Below are positions 7,218 through 14,970 of a DNA stretch of 41,042 nucleotides, in pieces; within the stretch, counting starts at the first letter, position 1, and every line of letters begins with the position of its first letter. The notes beneath the pieces were generated by a model. That model saw nothing but the letters and a program-made list of their open reading frames with translations. It ran no database searches and had not been told where the DNA came from. A program made the position numbers and the translations under genes. Origin of the DNA: an uncultured Clostridia bacterium (GTDB lineage Bacteria; Bacillota; Clostridia; TANB77; CAG-508); the NCBI GenBank assembly GCA_934167495.1, contig CAKPKP010000014.1:1-41042 (forward strand), given 5' to 3'.

Positions 7218-9830
7218 TTAATGTTCTTTTTTATTTTTTATATATAAATTATTTTCTTCATTATAATCTATGACTATGTGTGAATTTGGTAATATTTCTT
7301 GCATTATTATTTTTCTTGCTATTAATGTTTCTAGCTTCTTTTGAACAAATCTTTTTAATGGTCTTGCACCATAACTTGAACTATATCCATTATCAATCAT
7401 ATATTGTTTTGCACTTTCTGTTAACTCTAATGTTATATGTTTATCTGCCATTCTATTTTCCAAATCTTTTATTAATAAATCTAATATTCCAGAAATTTGT
7501 TCTTTTGATAATGGTTTATAAAATACAATTTCATCCAAACGATTTAAGAACTCTGGTCTAAAACTTTGTTTTAATAAAGTATTTACTTTTTCTTTTACAG
7601 ACTCATCAAGTTCACCATTCTCTTTAATTCCATCTAAGATGTATTCTGCACCTAAGTTTGATGTTAATATTATTATTGTATTCTTAAAATCAACTGTTCT
7701 ACCTTGTGAATCAGTTATTCTTCCATCATCTAAAACTTGTAATAAAATATTAAATACATCTGGATGTGCCTTTTCTATTTCATCGAATAATATAACTGAA
7801 TATGGTTTTCTTCTTACAGCCTCAGTTAATTGTCCACCTTCTTCATATCCTACATATCCTGGAGGCGCACCTATTAATCTAGATACAGAAAACTTCTCCA
7901 TATATTCTGTCATGTCTATTCTAATAATATTTTGCTCATCATCAAATAGTGCCTCAGCTAATGCTTTTGCAAGTTCTGTTTTACCTACACCAGTTGGACC
8001 TAAAAATAGGAATGAACCTATTGGTCTTTTGGAATCTTGTATTCCTGCTCTTGAACGTAATATTGCTTCTGTAACTTTTTCTACTGCTTCATCTTGTCCT
8101 ATTACTCTTTTATGCAAAATATCATCCAAATGCAATATTTTTTCTCTTTCACTTTCCATTAATTTAGAAACTGGAATACCTGTCCACTTAGCTATTATTT
8201 TTGCAATCTCTTCTTCTGTTACTTTATTTCTTAGTATGCTTTCTGAATTTTTACTTTTTTCAGCTATTTCTTCTTCCTCTTTTAAACTTTTTTGTAATTC
8301 TGGTAATTTTCCATATTTCAATTCTGCTGCTTTATTTAAATCATAATTTCTTTCAGCTTTTTCTATTTCTGAATTTACTCTTTCAATGTCTTCACGTAAT
8401 TTTTGTACTTTTCCTATTGCATCTTTTTCGTTTTCCCACTTAGCTTTCATTTGTGCAAATTTAGCCTTCATTTCTGCTAATTCTTTTTGAATTTCTTCCA
8501 AATGCTCTTTTGAAATATCATCTTTTTCTTTCTTTAAAGCTGCTTCTTCAATTTCGTGTTGCATTATTTTTCTTGATATCTCGTCAAGCTCTGTTGGCAT
8601 AGATTGCATTTCTGTTTTTATCATTGCACAAGCTTCGTCTATTAAATCTATTGCTTTATCTGGTAAAAATCTATCTGATATATATCTATTTGAAAGTACT
8701 GCTGCAGCTATTAAAGCACTATCTGCGATTTTTACGCCATGATATACTTCATATCTTTCCTTTAAACCTCTAAGTATTGATATTGCATCTTCTACAGAAG
8801 GCTCATCTACCATTACCGGTTGGAAACGTCTTTCAAGTGCTGGGTCTTTTTCTATATATTGTCTATATTCATTTAATGTAGTTGCACCTATACAATGTAA
8901 CTCTCCTCTTGCAAGCATTGGTTTTAATAGATTTCCTGCATCCATTGCTCCATCTGTTTTACCAGCTCCAACTATAGTGTGTAATTCATCTATAAATAAT
9001 ATGATTTTTCCTTCGCTTTTTTTAACCTCTTGAAGTACTGCTTTTAATCTTTCTTCAAACTCACCTCTATATTTTGCGCCAGCAACTAAAGCTCCCATAT
9101 CTAGTGAGAAAATTGTACATTCTCTTAAGCCTTCTGGAACATCGCCTCTTACAATTCTTATAGCTAATCCTTCTGCTATAGCTGTTTTTCCTACACCTGG
9201 TTCACCTATTAATACTGGGTTATTTTTTGTTTTTCTTGATAATATTCTTATTACATTTCTTATTTCATCATCTCTACCTATTACTGGGTCTAATTTTTGA
9301 GCTTTCGCCATTTCAACTAAATCTGATCCATATTTTTTTAATACATTATATGTTGATTCAGGATTATCTGTTGTTACTTTAACATTACCTCTCATTTCTG
9401 ATAAAACTTTTAGAAACTCATTTTTATTTAAGCCATATAACCTAAATAGTTCTTTGATATTTTTATTTGGTTTATCAAATATTGCAAGCATTATATGTTC
9501 TACAGAAACATATTCATCTTGCATATTTTTCGCAATTTTTTCTGAGTTTACAAGTACTTCATCTACATCTTGTGATACATATATTCTTCCTTCTTCTCTT
9601 GCCATTCCTGTTATTTTTGGCATATTTTTAATATATTTTTCTAATTCATTTTGAAAATTATCATTTATTCCTAATTTTTTTAATAATTCTTTAACAAAGC
9701 TATTTTCTTCAGTTATTAAAGCAAATAAAATATGCTCTTCTTCTACTTGAGCATTCTGATTTTCTATTGCTAAATTCTGTGCTGTTTGAATAGCTTCTAA
9801 AGACATTTTCGTAAAGTTTTGAGCATTCAT
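7218..9830 (-). CDS. clpB: ClpB disaggregase
   Basis: This 870-residue AAA+ chaperone pulls polypeptides out of aggregates together with DnaK. It contains an N-terminal Clp repeat domain (about 1-145), a first ATPase module with GEPGVGKT at 209-216, and the coiled-coil middle domain (about 405-525) that distinguishes ClpB from ClpA/ClpC. The second ATPase module has GPTGVGKT near 610 and a C-terminal domain. Both Walker B segments (ILFIDELH and ILFDEIEKA) are intact. No ClpP-docking IGF-type loop was noted. The start is supported by AGGAGG. Transcription is under a CIRCE operator overlapping a consensus promoter, so it is probably HrcA controlled. Confidence 0.97.
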   Translation of the reverse strand: MNAQNFTKMSLEAIQTAQNLAIENQNAQVEEEHILFALITEENSFVKELLKKLGINDNFQNELEKYIKNMPKITGMAREEGRIYVSQDVDEVLVNSEKIAKNMQDEYVSVEHIMLAIFDKPNKNIKELFRLYGLNKNEFLKVLSEMRGNVKVTTDNPESTYNVLKKYGSDLVEMAKAQKLDPVIGRDDEIRNVIRILSRKTKNNPVLIGEPGVGKTAIAEGLAIRIVRGDVPEGLRECTIFSLDMGALVAGAKYRGEFEERLKAVLQEVKKSEGKIILFIDELHTIVGAGKTDGAMDAGNLLKPMLARGELHCIGATTLNEYRQYIEKDPALERRFQPVMVDEPSVEDAISILRGLKERYEVYHGVKIADSALIAAAVLSNRYISDRFLPDKAIDLIDEACAMIKTEMQSMPTELDEISRKIMQHEIEEAALKKEKDDISKEHLEEIQKELAEMKAKFAQMKAKWENEKDAIGKVQKLREDIERVNSEIEKAERNYDLNKAAELKYGKLPELQKSLKEEEEIAEKSKNSESILRNKVTEEEIAKIIAKWTGIPVSKLMESEREKILHLDDILHKRVIGQDEAVEKVTEAILRSRAGIQDSKRPIGSFLFLGPTGVGKTELAKALAEALFDDEQNIIRIDMTEYMEKFSVSRLIGAPPGYVGYEEGGQLTEAVRRKPYSVILFDEIEKAHPDVFNILLQVLDDGRITDSQGRTVDFKNTIIILTSNLGAEYILDGIKENGELDESVKEKVNTLLKQSFRPEFLNRLDEIVFYKPLSKEQISGILDLLIKDLENRMADKHITLELTESAKQYMIDNGYSSSYGARPLKRFVQKKLETLIARKIIMQEILPNSHIVIDYNEENNLYIKNKKEH

Positions 9831-9898
9831 TTTTATTACCTCCTAAATTTCTATTATTTATTTAGATATAATTTATTTTTATCCAAATTACATTTATT

Positions 9899-9927
9899 AT
9901 TATACAACTTTAAATTAGCAGTGTCAA
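9899..9927 (-). promoter_or_regulatory. Consensus promoter of clpB
   Basis: On the minus strand TTGACA (9922-9927), a 17-bp spacer and TATAAT (9899-9904) match the sigma-A consensus exactly. The -35 box lies inside the CIRCE element. Confidence 0.85.
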
Positions 9928-9941
9928 TAGTAGAGTGCTAA
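9915..9941. promoter_or_regulatory. CIRCE operator (HrcA site)
   Basis: TTAGCAGTG, nine bases, then GAGTGCTAA. The right half is identical to the CIRCE consensus and the left half differs at two of nine positions. It overlaps the -35 box of clpB, as expected for repression by HrcA, which is released on heat shock. Confidence 0.85.
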
Positions 9942-9963
9942 TTTTTAAAAAATATATCTTATT

Positions 9964-10012
9964 TACAAAGTATTTATCTAATAGGAAAGTTGCATAACTT
10001 CCCTATTAGATA
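9964..10012 (+). repeat. Partial copy of the dispersed hairpin repeat
   Basis: ACAAAGTATTTA, the 3' end of the repeat core found elsewhere, is followed by a long hairpin with arms TTATCTAATAGG (about 9974-9985) and CCTATTAGATAA (10001-10012). The rest of the core is missing. It directly precedes a full copy. Confidence 0.55.
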
Positions 10013-10018
10013 ACAGTA

Positions 10019-10156
10019 GAGGGCTGATTAAATTTTTCTACGTTTTAAATTGTAATGTTCAGCCCTCGTTTAATTGTTCGTGTGCGAAATTTGCAAAGCA
10101 AATTTCTGTGCAATATATTTATATTATAGAAAGTTCAGCGAACTTTCCTATAATAT
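10019..10156 (+). repeat. Dispersed three-hairpin repeat, copy A
   Basis: It contains three hairpins. The left one is GAGGGCTGA (10019-10027) with TCAGCCCTC (10059-10067). The core at 10074-10122 holds GTGCGAAATTTGC and GCAAATTTCTGTGC. The right one is built on AAAGTTC-AGC-GAACTTT and TATTATAG/CTATAATA. Three other copies in this window share the core in the same orientation (14853, 20697, 38147). Confidence 0.7.
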
Positions 10157-10164
10157 AAAAAGAA

Positions 10165-10194
10165 AATAGCTACCACTTCTCTCTGGTAGCTATT
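10165..10194 (-). terminator. Terminator hairpin downstream of the split hydrolase gene
   Basis: AATAGCTACCA (10165-10175) pairs with TGGTAGCTATT (10184-10194). Read on the minus strand it is followed by TTCTTTTTATA. It probably ends transcripts coming from the hydrolase 3' half. Confidence 0.65.
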
Positions 10195-10484
10195 CTAATT
10201 ATAATAAAGGGGATTTATTTTATATTTCTATATTTTGACATCACTTCTTTCTGAATTTTAACGTCCATGTAATTATACTATTATCTATATCACTCCTCCT
10301 TTCTTGTTTTGTATTTTATATTTCTTTTATTAAATTCATATTGATATTTTGTGTTTTCTTTGTAAACATTTTTTAGTTTTTCCTTCACACTCTATTCACA
10401 GTTTATTTACAAAAGGTGGATAAACCTAGTTATTATCTTTATTTCTCTGTTAGTTAAATTTTACATCATAATATTTTACCTGTT
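10195..10484. other. 290-bp gap with no clear gene
   Basis: No convincing coding region is seen. On the minus strand there is an unused AAAGGAGG at about 10291-10298 and, 24 bp later, a 17-codon ATG frame (10215-10268) ending before the terminator. Spacing is too long for that ribosome site. Three near-matches to the DnaA box occur at 10392-10400, 10403-10411 and, reversed, 10415-10423. Confidence 0.4.
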
Positions 10485-10898
10485 TTAATTAACAGTTGTA
10501 CTGGTTTCTCCAATACCTACAGCTCTACTCATTAAAGAATTCCATGTATTATTTCCTATAACTCCATCTACTGTTAAGCCAACATTTGCTTGAAACTGTC
10601 TAACAGCACTATCTGTTCTAGCACCAAATATTCCGTCTAACCCACCTGTTGAATATCCTAGAGCATTAAGAGAATCTTGTGCGACTAATACATATACACC
10701 TTTTGAGCCTCTATTTATTATTGGATAACCTGAAACTGTAACTCTCTCATCAAAATGCACCCATCGTGGGGTTAAATAAGCTGGCTCAACATAGTTCCAT
10801 ATTCCAGAATTGATTGCTAAATCTCTCATATAGTTTCTTTGTGATGAGCTTAAATTTTGCCCAACATCAAATGCTACTCCTGCATAATGTTGTGACTG
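10485..10898 (-). pseudogene. 3' half of M15-type peptidoglycan hydrolase gene, cut by mobile element
   Basis: The frame runs from the element junction (TCA at 10898) to the TAA at 10485. It begins SQHYAGVAFDVG, matching the zinc-binding H-x-x-G-x-A-x-D motif of VanY/M15 D,L- or D,D-peptidases. It continues with WVHFDERV (last ligand region) and ends with a peptidoglycan-binding domain (RGSKGVYVLVAQDSLN, LDGIFGARTDSAVRQFQ, GLTVDGVIGNNTW). The frame has no start of its own: an in-frame TAG lies just upstream in element DNA. An internal ATG at 10829 exists but would omit the zinc motif. The 5' half is at 14496-14759. Together they make a protein of about 222-224 residues. Confidence 0.85.
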
Positions 10899-10917
10899 TG
10901 ACTACTCAGTTGAACAC
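10893..10917. other. Left attachment junction of the element
   Basis: Host sequence joins element at AGTCA (minus strand). The arm CAGTTGAACAC lies at 10907-10917. Two tandem AGTCA copies here (10893-10897, 10899-10903) leave the exact crossover ambiguous by 6 bp. The first choice gives a 50-bp attP whose arms are centred on the core; the second gives 44 bp. Confidence 0.7.
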
Positions 10918-10955
10918 GTTGTGCAAAAGATATTTGCTTTTAGCTTTATTAAATT

Positions 10956-12554
10956 TCAATTCTTTTTTGCACTTAAGATTTTTTCTATGCCTATTTTTAA
11001 TTCAAATTTTACTGATTTATCATGATAAATATAGATTTTATCAATTAACATATTTAATATTGATTTATCTGGCTCATCGTTTTCTATAATTTGATTAAAA
11101 TAGTCTATAGTTTGTTTTAATTTTTCTTGTTTTATTTCTAAATCTTCATTTTGTAATTCTGCTAGATTTATTTTAGTTTTTTCTATTTCCTTATATTTTT
11201 CTTCTTCTAAATTTTTATATGTATTTTCTATAAACTCTCTTTTATCTTCTGAAGAACTAGCTATTTCTTTTATTCTTTGAGATACTAAAATTTTATATTC
11301 CGCTTCTAAATTCTTTAAATTCAATTTTTGTTCTTCAGCATTTTTCTTTTTGTTAGATTTATATTCTTCCAATTTTAAATTGTTTATTTCTGATATATAA
11401 TTGTCTCTTAATAATATCAGAAAGTTTTTAAAGTTAGCAAGTAGCAAATCTTCTCTTACATTATGACATCCACATCTTGATTTTCCATATTTTCTATAAC
11501 TTACACACTCATATAACTTTTTAGGAATATATCCTTCTCTATTACTACGAACTCTTGCAACTCCTGTAACACTACAACCACATTCGCCACACCTTAAAAA
11601 TCCCCCAAATATGTAATCTCTTTTTTTCTTTTTATACATGCTTGAACTTTTTACTCTTTTCTTCATCATTTCTTGAACTCTTTCAAATTGTTCTTTTGAT
11701 ATAATTGCTTCATGATGATTTTCAAATATGTATTGATTTTCTCTTTTTACCTTCTTCCCCTGTTTATGAATATCCTTTCTTTCTGTTTTATGAGTAATTA
11801 CAGTTCCTATATAAATTTCATCTTTCAAAACTCTTTTTATCATATAGATATCCCATAATTTTTTTACAGGCTTTTTATAATTCTTTCCTTTTTTTATTAG
11901 TTCTCTCTCAATTACTTGTGATGGTGTTAAAAAATCATATTCAAAATTTAATTTATTGCAAATTTTTCTCATCCCTAAACCTTGCTCATATAAATCAAAT
12001 ATTGTTGTTATAGTTTCTCTTACACTTTCATCAACTACCAGCTCTCCTTTTTTAGTGGTTTTTAAATATCCAAACTTTGTACCTTGCAACAATATTCCTT
12101 TTTCTAATTGTTTGTGCATCCCTATTTTTACTTTTTTTGATACTTCTTTTACATATCTTTCATTAAACCATGTTGAAAGACCTAGTAAATCGTCATCTCC
12201 TTCTAATAAATTAAATTCTCCAAAAGTATCTTTTATTAGTATTAAATTTACATTTTTCTCTTTTAACTCATCAATAAATGTAAGTGTTCTGCTACCTTTA
12301 CGACCAATTCTTGATAAATCTTTTGCTAAAATAATATCTATTTTTCCATCATCAATGTCTTGTAGCATTTGGCTAAACTGTGGTCTTTCATCATTTGAAA
12401 TATATCCAGATACATTATCATCAATATAATATTTAGATATATCCCAGCCCTGAGAATTCGCATATTCTTTTGCCAATTCCATCTGTGCGTTAATACTACT
12501 ATATCTACTTTTGTTATCGTCTTTACTTAACCTACAGTAACATACAACTTTCAA
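10956..12554 (-). CDS. Large serine recombinase (integrase) of the element
   Basis: This 532-residue site-specific recombinase would catalyse integration and excision of the surrounding element. The resolvase domain starts KVVCYCRLSKDD with catalytic Ser10. It is followed by KDLSRIGRKG and by the recombinase domain (FGYLKTTKKGELVVDE, IYIGTVITHKT). The zinc ribbon CGECGCSVTG with a later C-x10-C-x-C-H set is intact, then a long coiled coil (about 390-480), as in large serine integrases. I prefer the TTG at 12554 (AGAAAGGA 8 nt upstream), which puts the Ser at position 10. A longer frame starts with TTG at 12602. The gene ends 39 bp from the left arm. The protein looks complete and active. Confidence 0.92.
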   Translation of the reverse strand: MKVVCYCRLSKDDNKSRYSSINAQMELAKEYANSQGWDISKYYIDDNVSGYISNDERPQFSQMLQDIDDGKIDIILAKDLSRIGRKGSRTLTFIDELKEKNVNLILIKDTFGEFNLLEGDDDLLGLSTWFNERYVKEVSKKVKIGMHKQLEKGILLQGTKFGYLKTTKKGELVVDESVRETITTIFDLYEQGLGMRKICNKLNFEYDFLTPSQVIERELIKKGKNYKKPVKKLWDIYMIKRVLKDEIYIGTVITHKTERKDIHKQGKKVKRENQYIFENHHEAIISKEQFERVQEMMKKRVKSSSMYKKKKRDYIFGGFLRCGECGCSVTGVARVRSNREGYIPKKLYECVSYRKYGKSRCGCHNVREDLLLANFKNFLILLRDNYISEINNLKLEEYKSNKKKNAEEQKLNLKNLEAEYKILVSQRIKEIASSSEDKREFIENTYKNLEEEKYKEIEKTKINLAELQNEDLEIKQEKLKQTIDYFNQIIENDEPDKSILNMLIDKIYIYHDKSVKFELKIGIEKILSAKKN

Positions 12555-12636
12555 TATATTTATCCTTTCTTGAGAGATAAATATATTTGTGTTTTTAGAC
12601 AATTTATATTATCTCCATTTTCTAATAAATGAATTT

Positions 12637-12858
12637 TTATTTAACATTTTTACTTTTTTCGTAATTTAACATCTCTTTTATTGTTTTGATATCATCGTTT
12701 TTTCCACTAGTAAATATGTAAACATTTGAATTTAGATTTTTTATTTGATTAATTTCTTGTATTATTTTTTCATTGTTCTTTTCTATTTGATTAATATATA
12801 TTTGAATAATCTCATTATTTTCAAAGTTAAACTTTTGAATTTTCAACTTACACCACAT
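12637..12858 (-). CDS. Small hypothetical protein next to the recombinase
   Basis: This is a 73-residue charged protein, not recognised. It has a predicted helical region rich in Asn, Ile, Lys and Glu (about 10-45), then the strand-like NVYIFTSGK and a helix DDIKTIKEMLNYEKSKN. The ATG at 12858 has AAAAGG only 1 nt away, so the TTG four codons later may be the true start. It lies about 35 bp upstream of the longest recombinase frame and downstream of a terminator, so the two genes probably share a promoter. Small proteins beside serine integrases are sometimes directionality factors; that role is only a guess here. Confidence 0.5.
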   Translation of the reverse strand: MWCKLKIQKFNFENNEIIQIYINQIEKNNEKIIQEINQIKNLNSNVYIFTSGKNDDIKTIKEMLNYEKSKNVK

Positions 12859-12909
12859 ACCTTTTCTTTATTAATGTATATGTTTTACATTACTTGTGAA
12901 TTACAAAAA

Positions 12910-12954
12910 AAGAGCTAGGAAAAATTAGATTTTATTCTAATCTTTCTAGCTCTT
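12910..12954 (-). terminator. Terminator of the RhuM transcript
   Basis: AAGAGCTAG (12910-12918) pairs with CTAGCTCTT (12946-12954), with an inner AATTAGA/TCTAAT stem. On the minus strand a run of T follows. It separates the cargo genes from the recombinase unit. The gap from 12955 to 13051 shows only a weak hairpin (AATCG/CGATT with CAAAAT/ATTTTG). Confidence 0.75.
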
Positions 12955-13051
12955 AATTCTTACGCATATAATCGTAGATGCAAAATCAAAAATTTTGACT
13001 GCGATTTATTTTTGATATTAAACACCAATATAACCACATATATTTCTTCTC

Positions 13052-13288
13052 CTAATTTTCATATATATCATCGTTTATTTTTAATACCATTCTTCTATAA
13101 TGAGTTTTAAAACCTAATCTCTCATATAAATCCCTTGCAATATTTTCTCCCATTACTTCTAATGACATATCTTTATTTTGCACTTTTCCTACTATTTCAA
13201 AAATGCAATCATACAATTTATCAAAATCATTGTAATTACCTTTTACTTCAATACCAGCATAATTTTCTGTAATTTTTATTTCTAAAAT
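13052..13288 (-). pseudogene. Start-less ORF with an acetyltransferase-like C-terminus
   Basis: An open frame of 78 codons lies 14 bp after the RhuM stop, with AGGAG placed 5 nt before an ATT codon at 13288. No ATG, GTG or TTG is present at the expected position. The first 35 residues (LEIKITENYAGIEVKGNY and DFDKLYDCIFEIVG) resemble small proteins of the DUF6904 type. The last part, ARDLYERLGFKTHYRRMVL, has the classic C-terminal helix-strand of GNAT acetyltransferases. It is probably a degenerate or chimeric remnant, or a gene with a rare ATT start. The nearest in-frame ATG is near the middle. Confidence 0.5.
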
Positions 13289-13302
13289 ATTATCTCCTAA
13301 AA

Positions 13303-14337
13303 TTACTTATTTTCACTCAAATATTTATCTAACATTTTATCCATACTAGAAATATATTCATTATCTTGTTTTACTTTAAATATTTCATATTCATTTTCTG
13401 CTTTTTCTATTGCTTCTCTATGTGATATAGAACCAGCATTATCTAATACATTTTTTCTTCTAAATTTTAATAAATCATCTGTTGCATCAATCCAATCTTG
13501 CATTGTCATTACATGTCTTTCTTTTGCTTCATCTTCTGCAAATACTAAAAACATATTAGTTAAATCATTCAATTTATTTATTTCTTCTTCATTTAAATAA
13601 TTTTTTGCTATTGCCACGTCATATTTATATATTAAACCATTTGGACTATTTTTCCAGTTTGTAAGTCCCATATGTTCCTTATTAGCATTTGCTCTATTAT
13701 AAATAAGTTCTGCTGCTGTTTTACCTGTAATCGCAAAATGTAACTTGTTTTGCACTATTTTAAAAAACGTATATGCTTCTTCTGAATCCTTATTATAATC
13801 AACTGCTGTTGCTATAAATAAATCCATAATTTTTTGATAAGACATTCTTTCGCTTACTCTAATAGTTTTTATACGCTCTAATAATTCATCAAAATATCTA
13901 GTATCAAATCTATTTCCAGATATGAATCTATCATCATTTAAGGCAAACCCTTTTATCATATATTCTTTAATAACTTTATTTGCCCATGTTCTAAATTTAA
14001 TCGCTGGTTTTGAATTTACTCTAAAACCAATTGATATTATCATATCTAAATTATAATAAGAAATATTTCTTGTAACGCTTCTGTTTCCTTCTTTTTGAAC
14101 CTGTGCAATTTTTGCACAAGTTGAATTTTCTTCTAATTCCTCATCTTTATAAATATTGTTTATATGTCTTGTTATACCTGTCCTATCTATTTTAAATAAT
14201 TTAGTTAAAGATTCTATATTAAGCCATACATTTTCATTTTGTAAAATAACTTCTACATTAACATTATCATCTTTATCAGTATAAAAAACAATATTGTTTT
14301 CATTTCCAATTAATTTATCATCTATTGTATTATTCAA
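13303..14337 (-). CDS. RhuM-family protein (element cargo)
   Basis: The 344-residue protein matches the virulence RhuM family over its whole length. Its N-terminal half contains VWLNIESLTKLFKIDRTGITRHINN, a DNA-binding-like module, followed by RNISYYNLDMIISIGFRVNS and FRTWANKVIKEYMIKGF. The C-terminal half contains GKTAAELIYNRANANKEHMGL and EINKLNDLTNMFL. The biochemical function of the family is unknown; members often sit on mobile or genomic islands, including Salmonella SPI-3. The start is TTG with AGGAGG 7 nt upstream, driven by a consensus promoter. It is the main cargo of the recombinase element and may have a host-competition or defence role (inference). Confidence 0.85.
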   Translation of the reverse strand: MNNTIDDKLIGNENNIVFYTDKDDNVNVEVILQNENVWLNIESLTKLFKIDRTGITRHINNIYKDEELEENSTCAKIAQVQKEGNRSVTRNISYYNLDMIISIGFRVNSKPAIKFRTWANKVIKEYMIKGFALNDDRFISGNRFDTRYFDELLERIKTIRVSERMSYQKIMDLFIATAVDYNKDSEEAYTFFKIVQNKLHFAITGKTAAELIYNRANANKEHMGLTNWKNSPNGLIYKYDVAIAKNYLNEEEINKLNDLTNMFLVFAEDEAKERHVMTMQDWIDATDDLLKFRRKNVLDNAGSISHREAIEKAENEYEIFKVKQDNEYISSMDKMLDKYLSENK

Positions 14338-14379
14338 AAGAATTCCTCCTTTTAATAAAACTCTAGTTTTATTTGTTAT

Positions 14380-14408
14380 ATATTATCAAACATTAGTTCT
14401 TTTGTCAA
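14380..14408 (-). promoter_or_regulatory. Consensus promoter of the RhuM gene
   Basis: On the minus strand TTGACA (14403-14408), exactly 17 bp, then TATAAT-like TAATAT (14380-14385). This is among the strongest promoters in the window, and it is directed into the element cargo. Confidence 0.8.
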
Positions 14409-14473
14409 CCAATTTTCCTTTATTTTGCATCTAAAAGCACAAATTCTCTTTATCCTCTATTATATTTTTAATT

Positions 14474-14503
14474 GTGTTCAACTGTATGTATTTAGTCATG
14501 ACT
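14474..14503. other. Right attachment junction of the element
   Basis: The inverted arm GTGTTCAACTG lies at 14474-14484 and host sequence resumes after AGTCA (minus strand) at 14499-14503. The host codons GAG TCA run straight into a TGA stop formed by element DNA at 14496-14498. Confidence 0.75.
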
Positions 14504-14759
14504 CAAAGTTCCATGTCCCCCGTTCCCATGGCCTTTTAAAAGCAAATCCTACATATATTCCAGCACCATATAAACTTCTAAAGCTATTCCAAGCTTGCAT
14601 AGTTCTCTTTGATGTCCACAATATATTCGATGCACTCGAGCCTCTAAATTCTCTTACTCGTAATGTTCTATTAACATTATAAGGCATAGCTTCATTTTCA
14701 CCTCTATAATATGTTTCCATTCTATTATTATCGTTATTATATATTAAAATCTTTGCCAT
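14496..14759 (-). pseudogene. 5' half of M15-type peptidoglycan hydrolase gene, cut by mobile element
   Basis: An 87-codon frame with a proper ATG and GAGGAGG ribosome site runs to the element junction, where a TGA created by the element stops it. It contains MAKILIYNNDNNRMETYYRG, TLRVREFRGSS, WTSKRTMQAWN and GIYVGFAFKRPWERGTWNF, the region leading up to the zinc motif. The missing part is at 10485-10898. As it stands only a catalytically dead N-terminal fragment can be made. No signal peptide is visible, in keeping with an enzyme released at mother-cell lysis or used inside the cell (inference). Confidence 0.85.
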
Positions 14760-14852
14760 AAAAACCTCCTCATATTACTTTATACTATGATTTTTTACAT
14801 TTTTTGTTCACTTTTATTATATAAATTCTAATATCAAATAATATCTTTCTAT

Positions 14853-14963
14853 GAACAAATCTGAAAAAATCAAAGATTTTTTCAGTAAATTTGTTCTCGT
14901 GCGAAATTTGCATATAGCAAATTTCTGTACAAAGTATTTATTTAATAGGAATTTCCTATTAAA
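14853..14963 (+). repeat. Dispersed three-hairpin repeat, copy B
   Basis: The left hairpin is GAACAAAT (14853-14860) with ATTTGTTC (14889-14896), continued by CTGAAAAAATC/GATTTTTTCAG. The core holds GTGCGAAATTTGC and GCAAATTTCTGTAC. The right hairpin is TTTAATAGGAA-TTTCCTATTAAA (14941-14963). Together with the terminator that follows, it fills the gap between the sigma gene and the M15 5' half. Confidence 0.7.
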
Positions 14964-14970
14964 CAAAAAA

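Larger units (their letters stand above)
10893..14503. mobile_element. 3.6-kb serine-recombinase element inside the M15 hydrolase gene
   Basis: The two halves of one gene flank this segment. Both junctions contain AGTCA (minus strand; 10893-10897 or 10899-10903 on the left, 14499-14503 on the right). Inside the ends lie 11-bp perfect inverted arms, CAGTTGAACAC (10907-10917) and GTGTTCAACTG (14474-14484), as expected for the two halves of a serine integrase attP. It encodes, all on the minus strand, a large serine recombinase, a 73-codon ORF, a broken acetyltransferase-like ORF and a RhuM-family protein. There are no conjugation or replication genes, so it is either a minimal integrative element or one mobilised by other means. 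Confidence 0.85.

Noticed and set aside
7639..8346. 235-codon plus-strand frame
   Set aside because: It lies antisense inside clpB, whose protein is conserved throughout; the frame has no ribosome site and no family features.
9964..10194. CRISPR array from the run of hairpins
   Set aside because: The hairpins differ in sequence and there are no regularly spaced identical repeats with unique spacers.
11956..12429. 157-codon plus-strand frame
   Set aside because: It is antisense to the recombinase catalytic domain and results from codon bias of the real gene.
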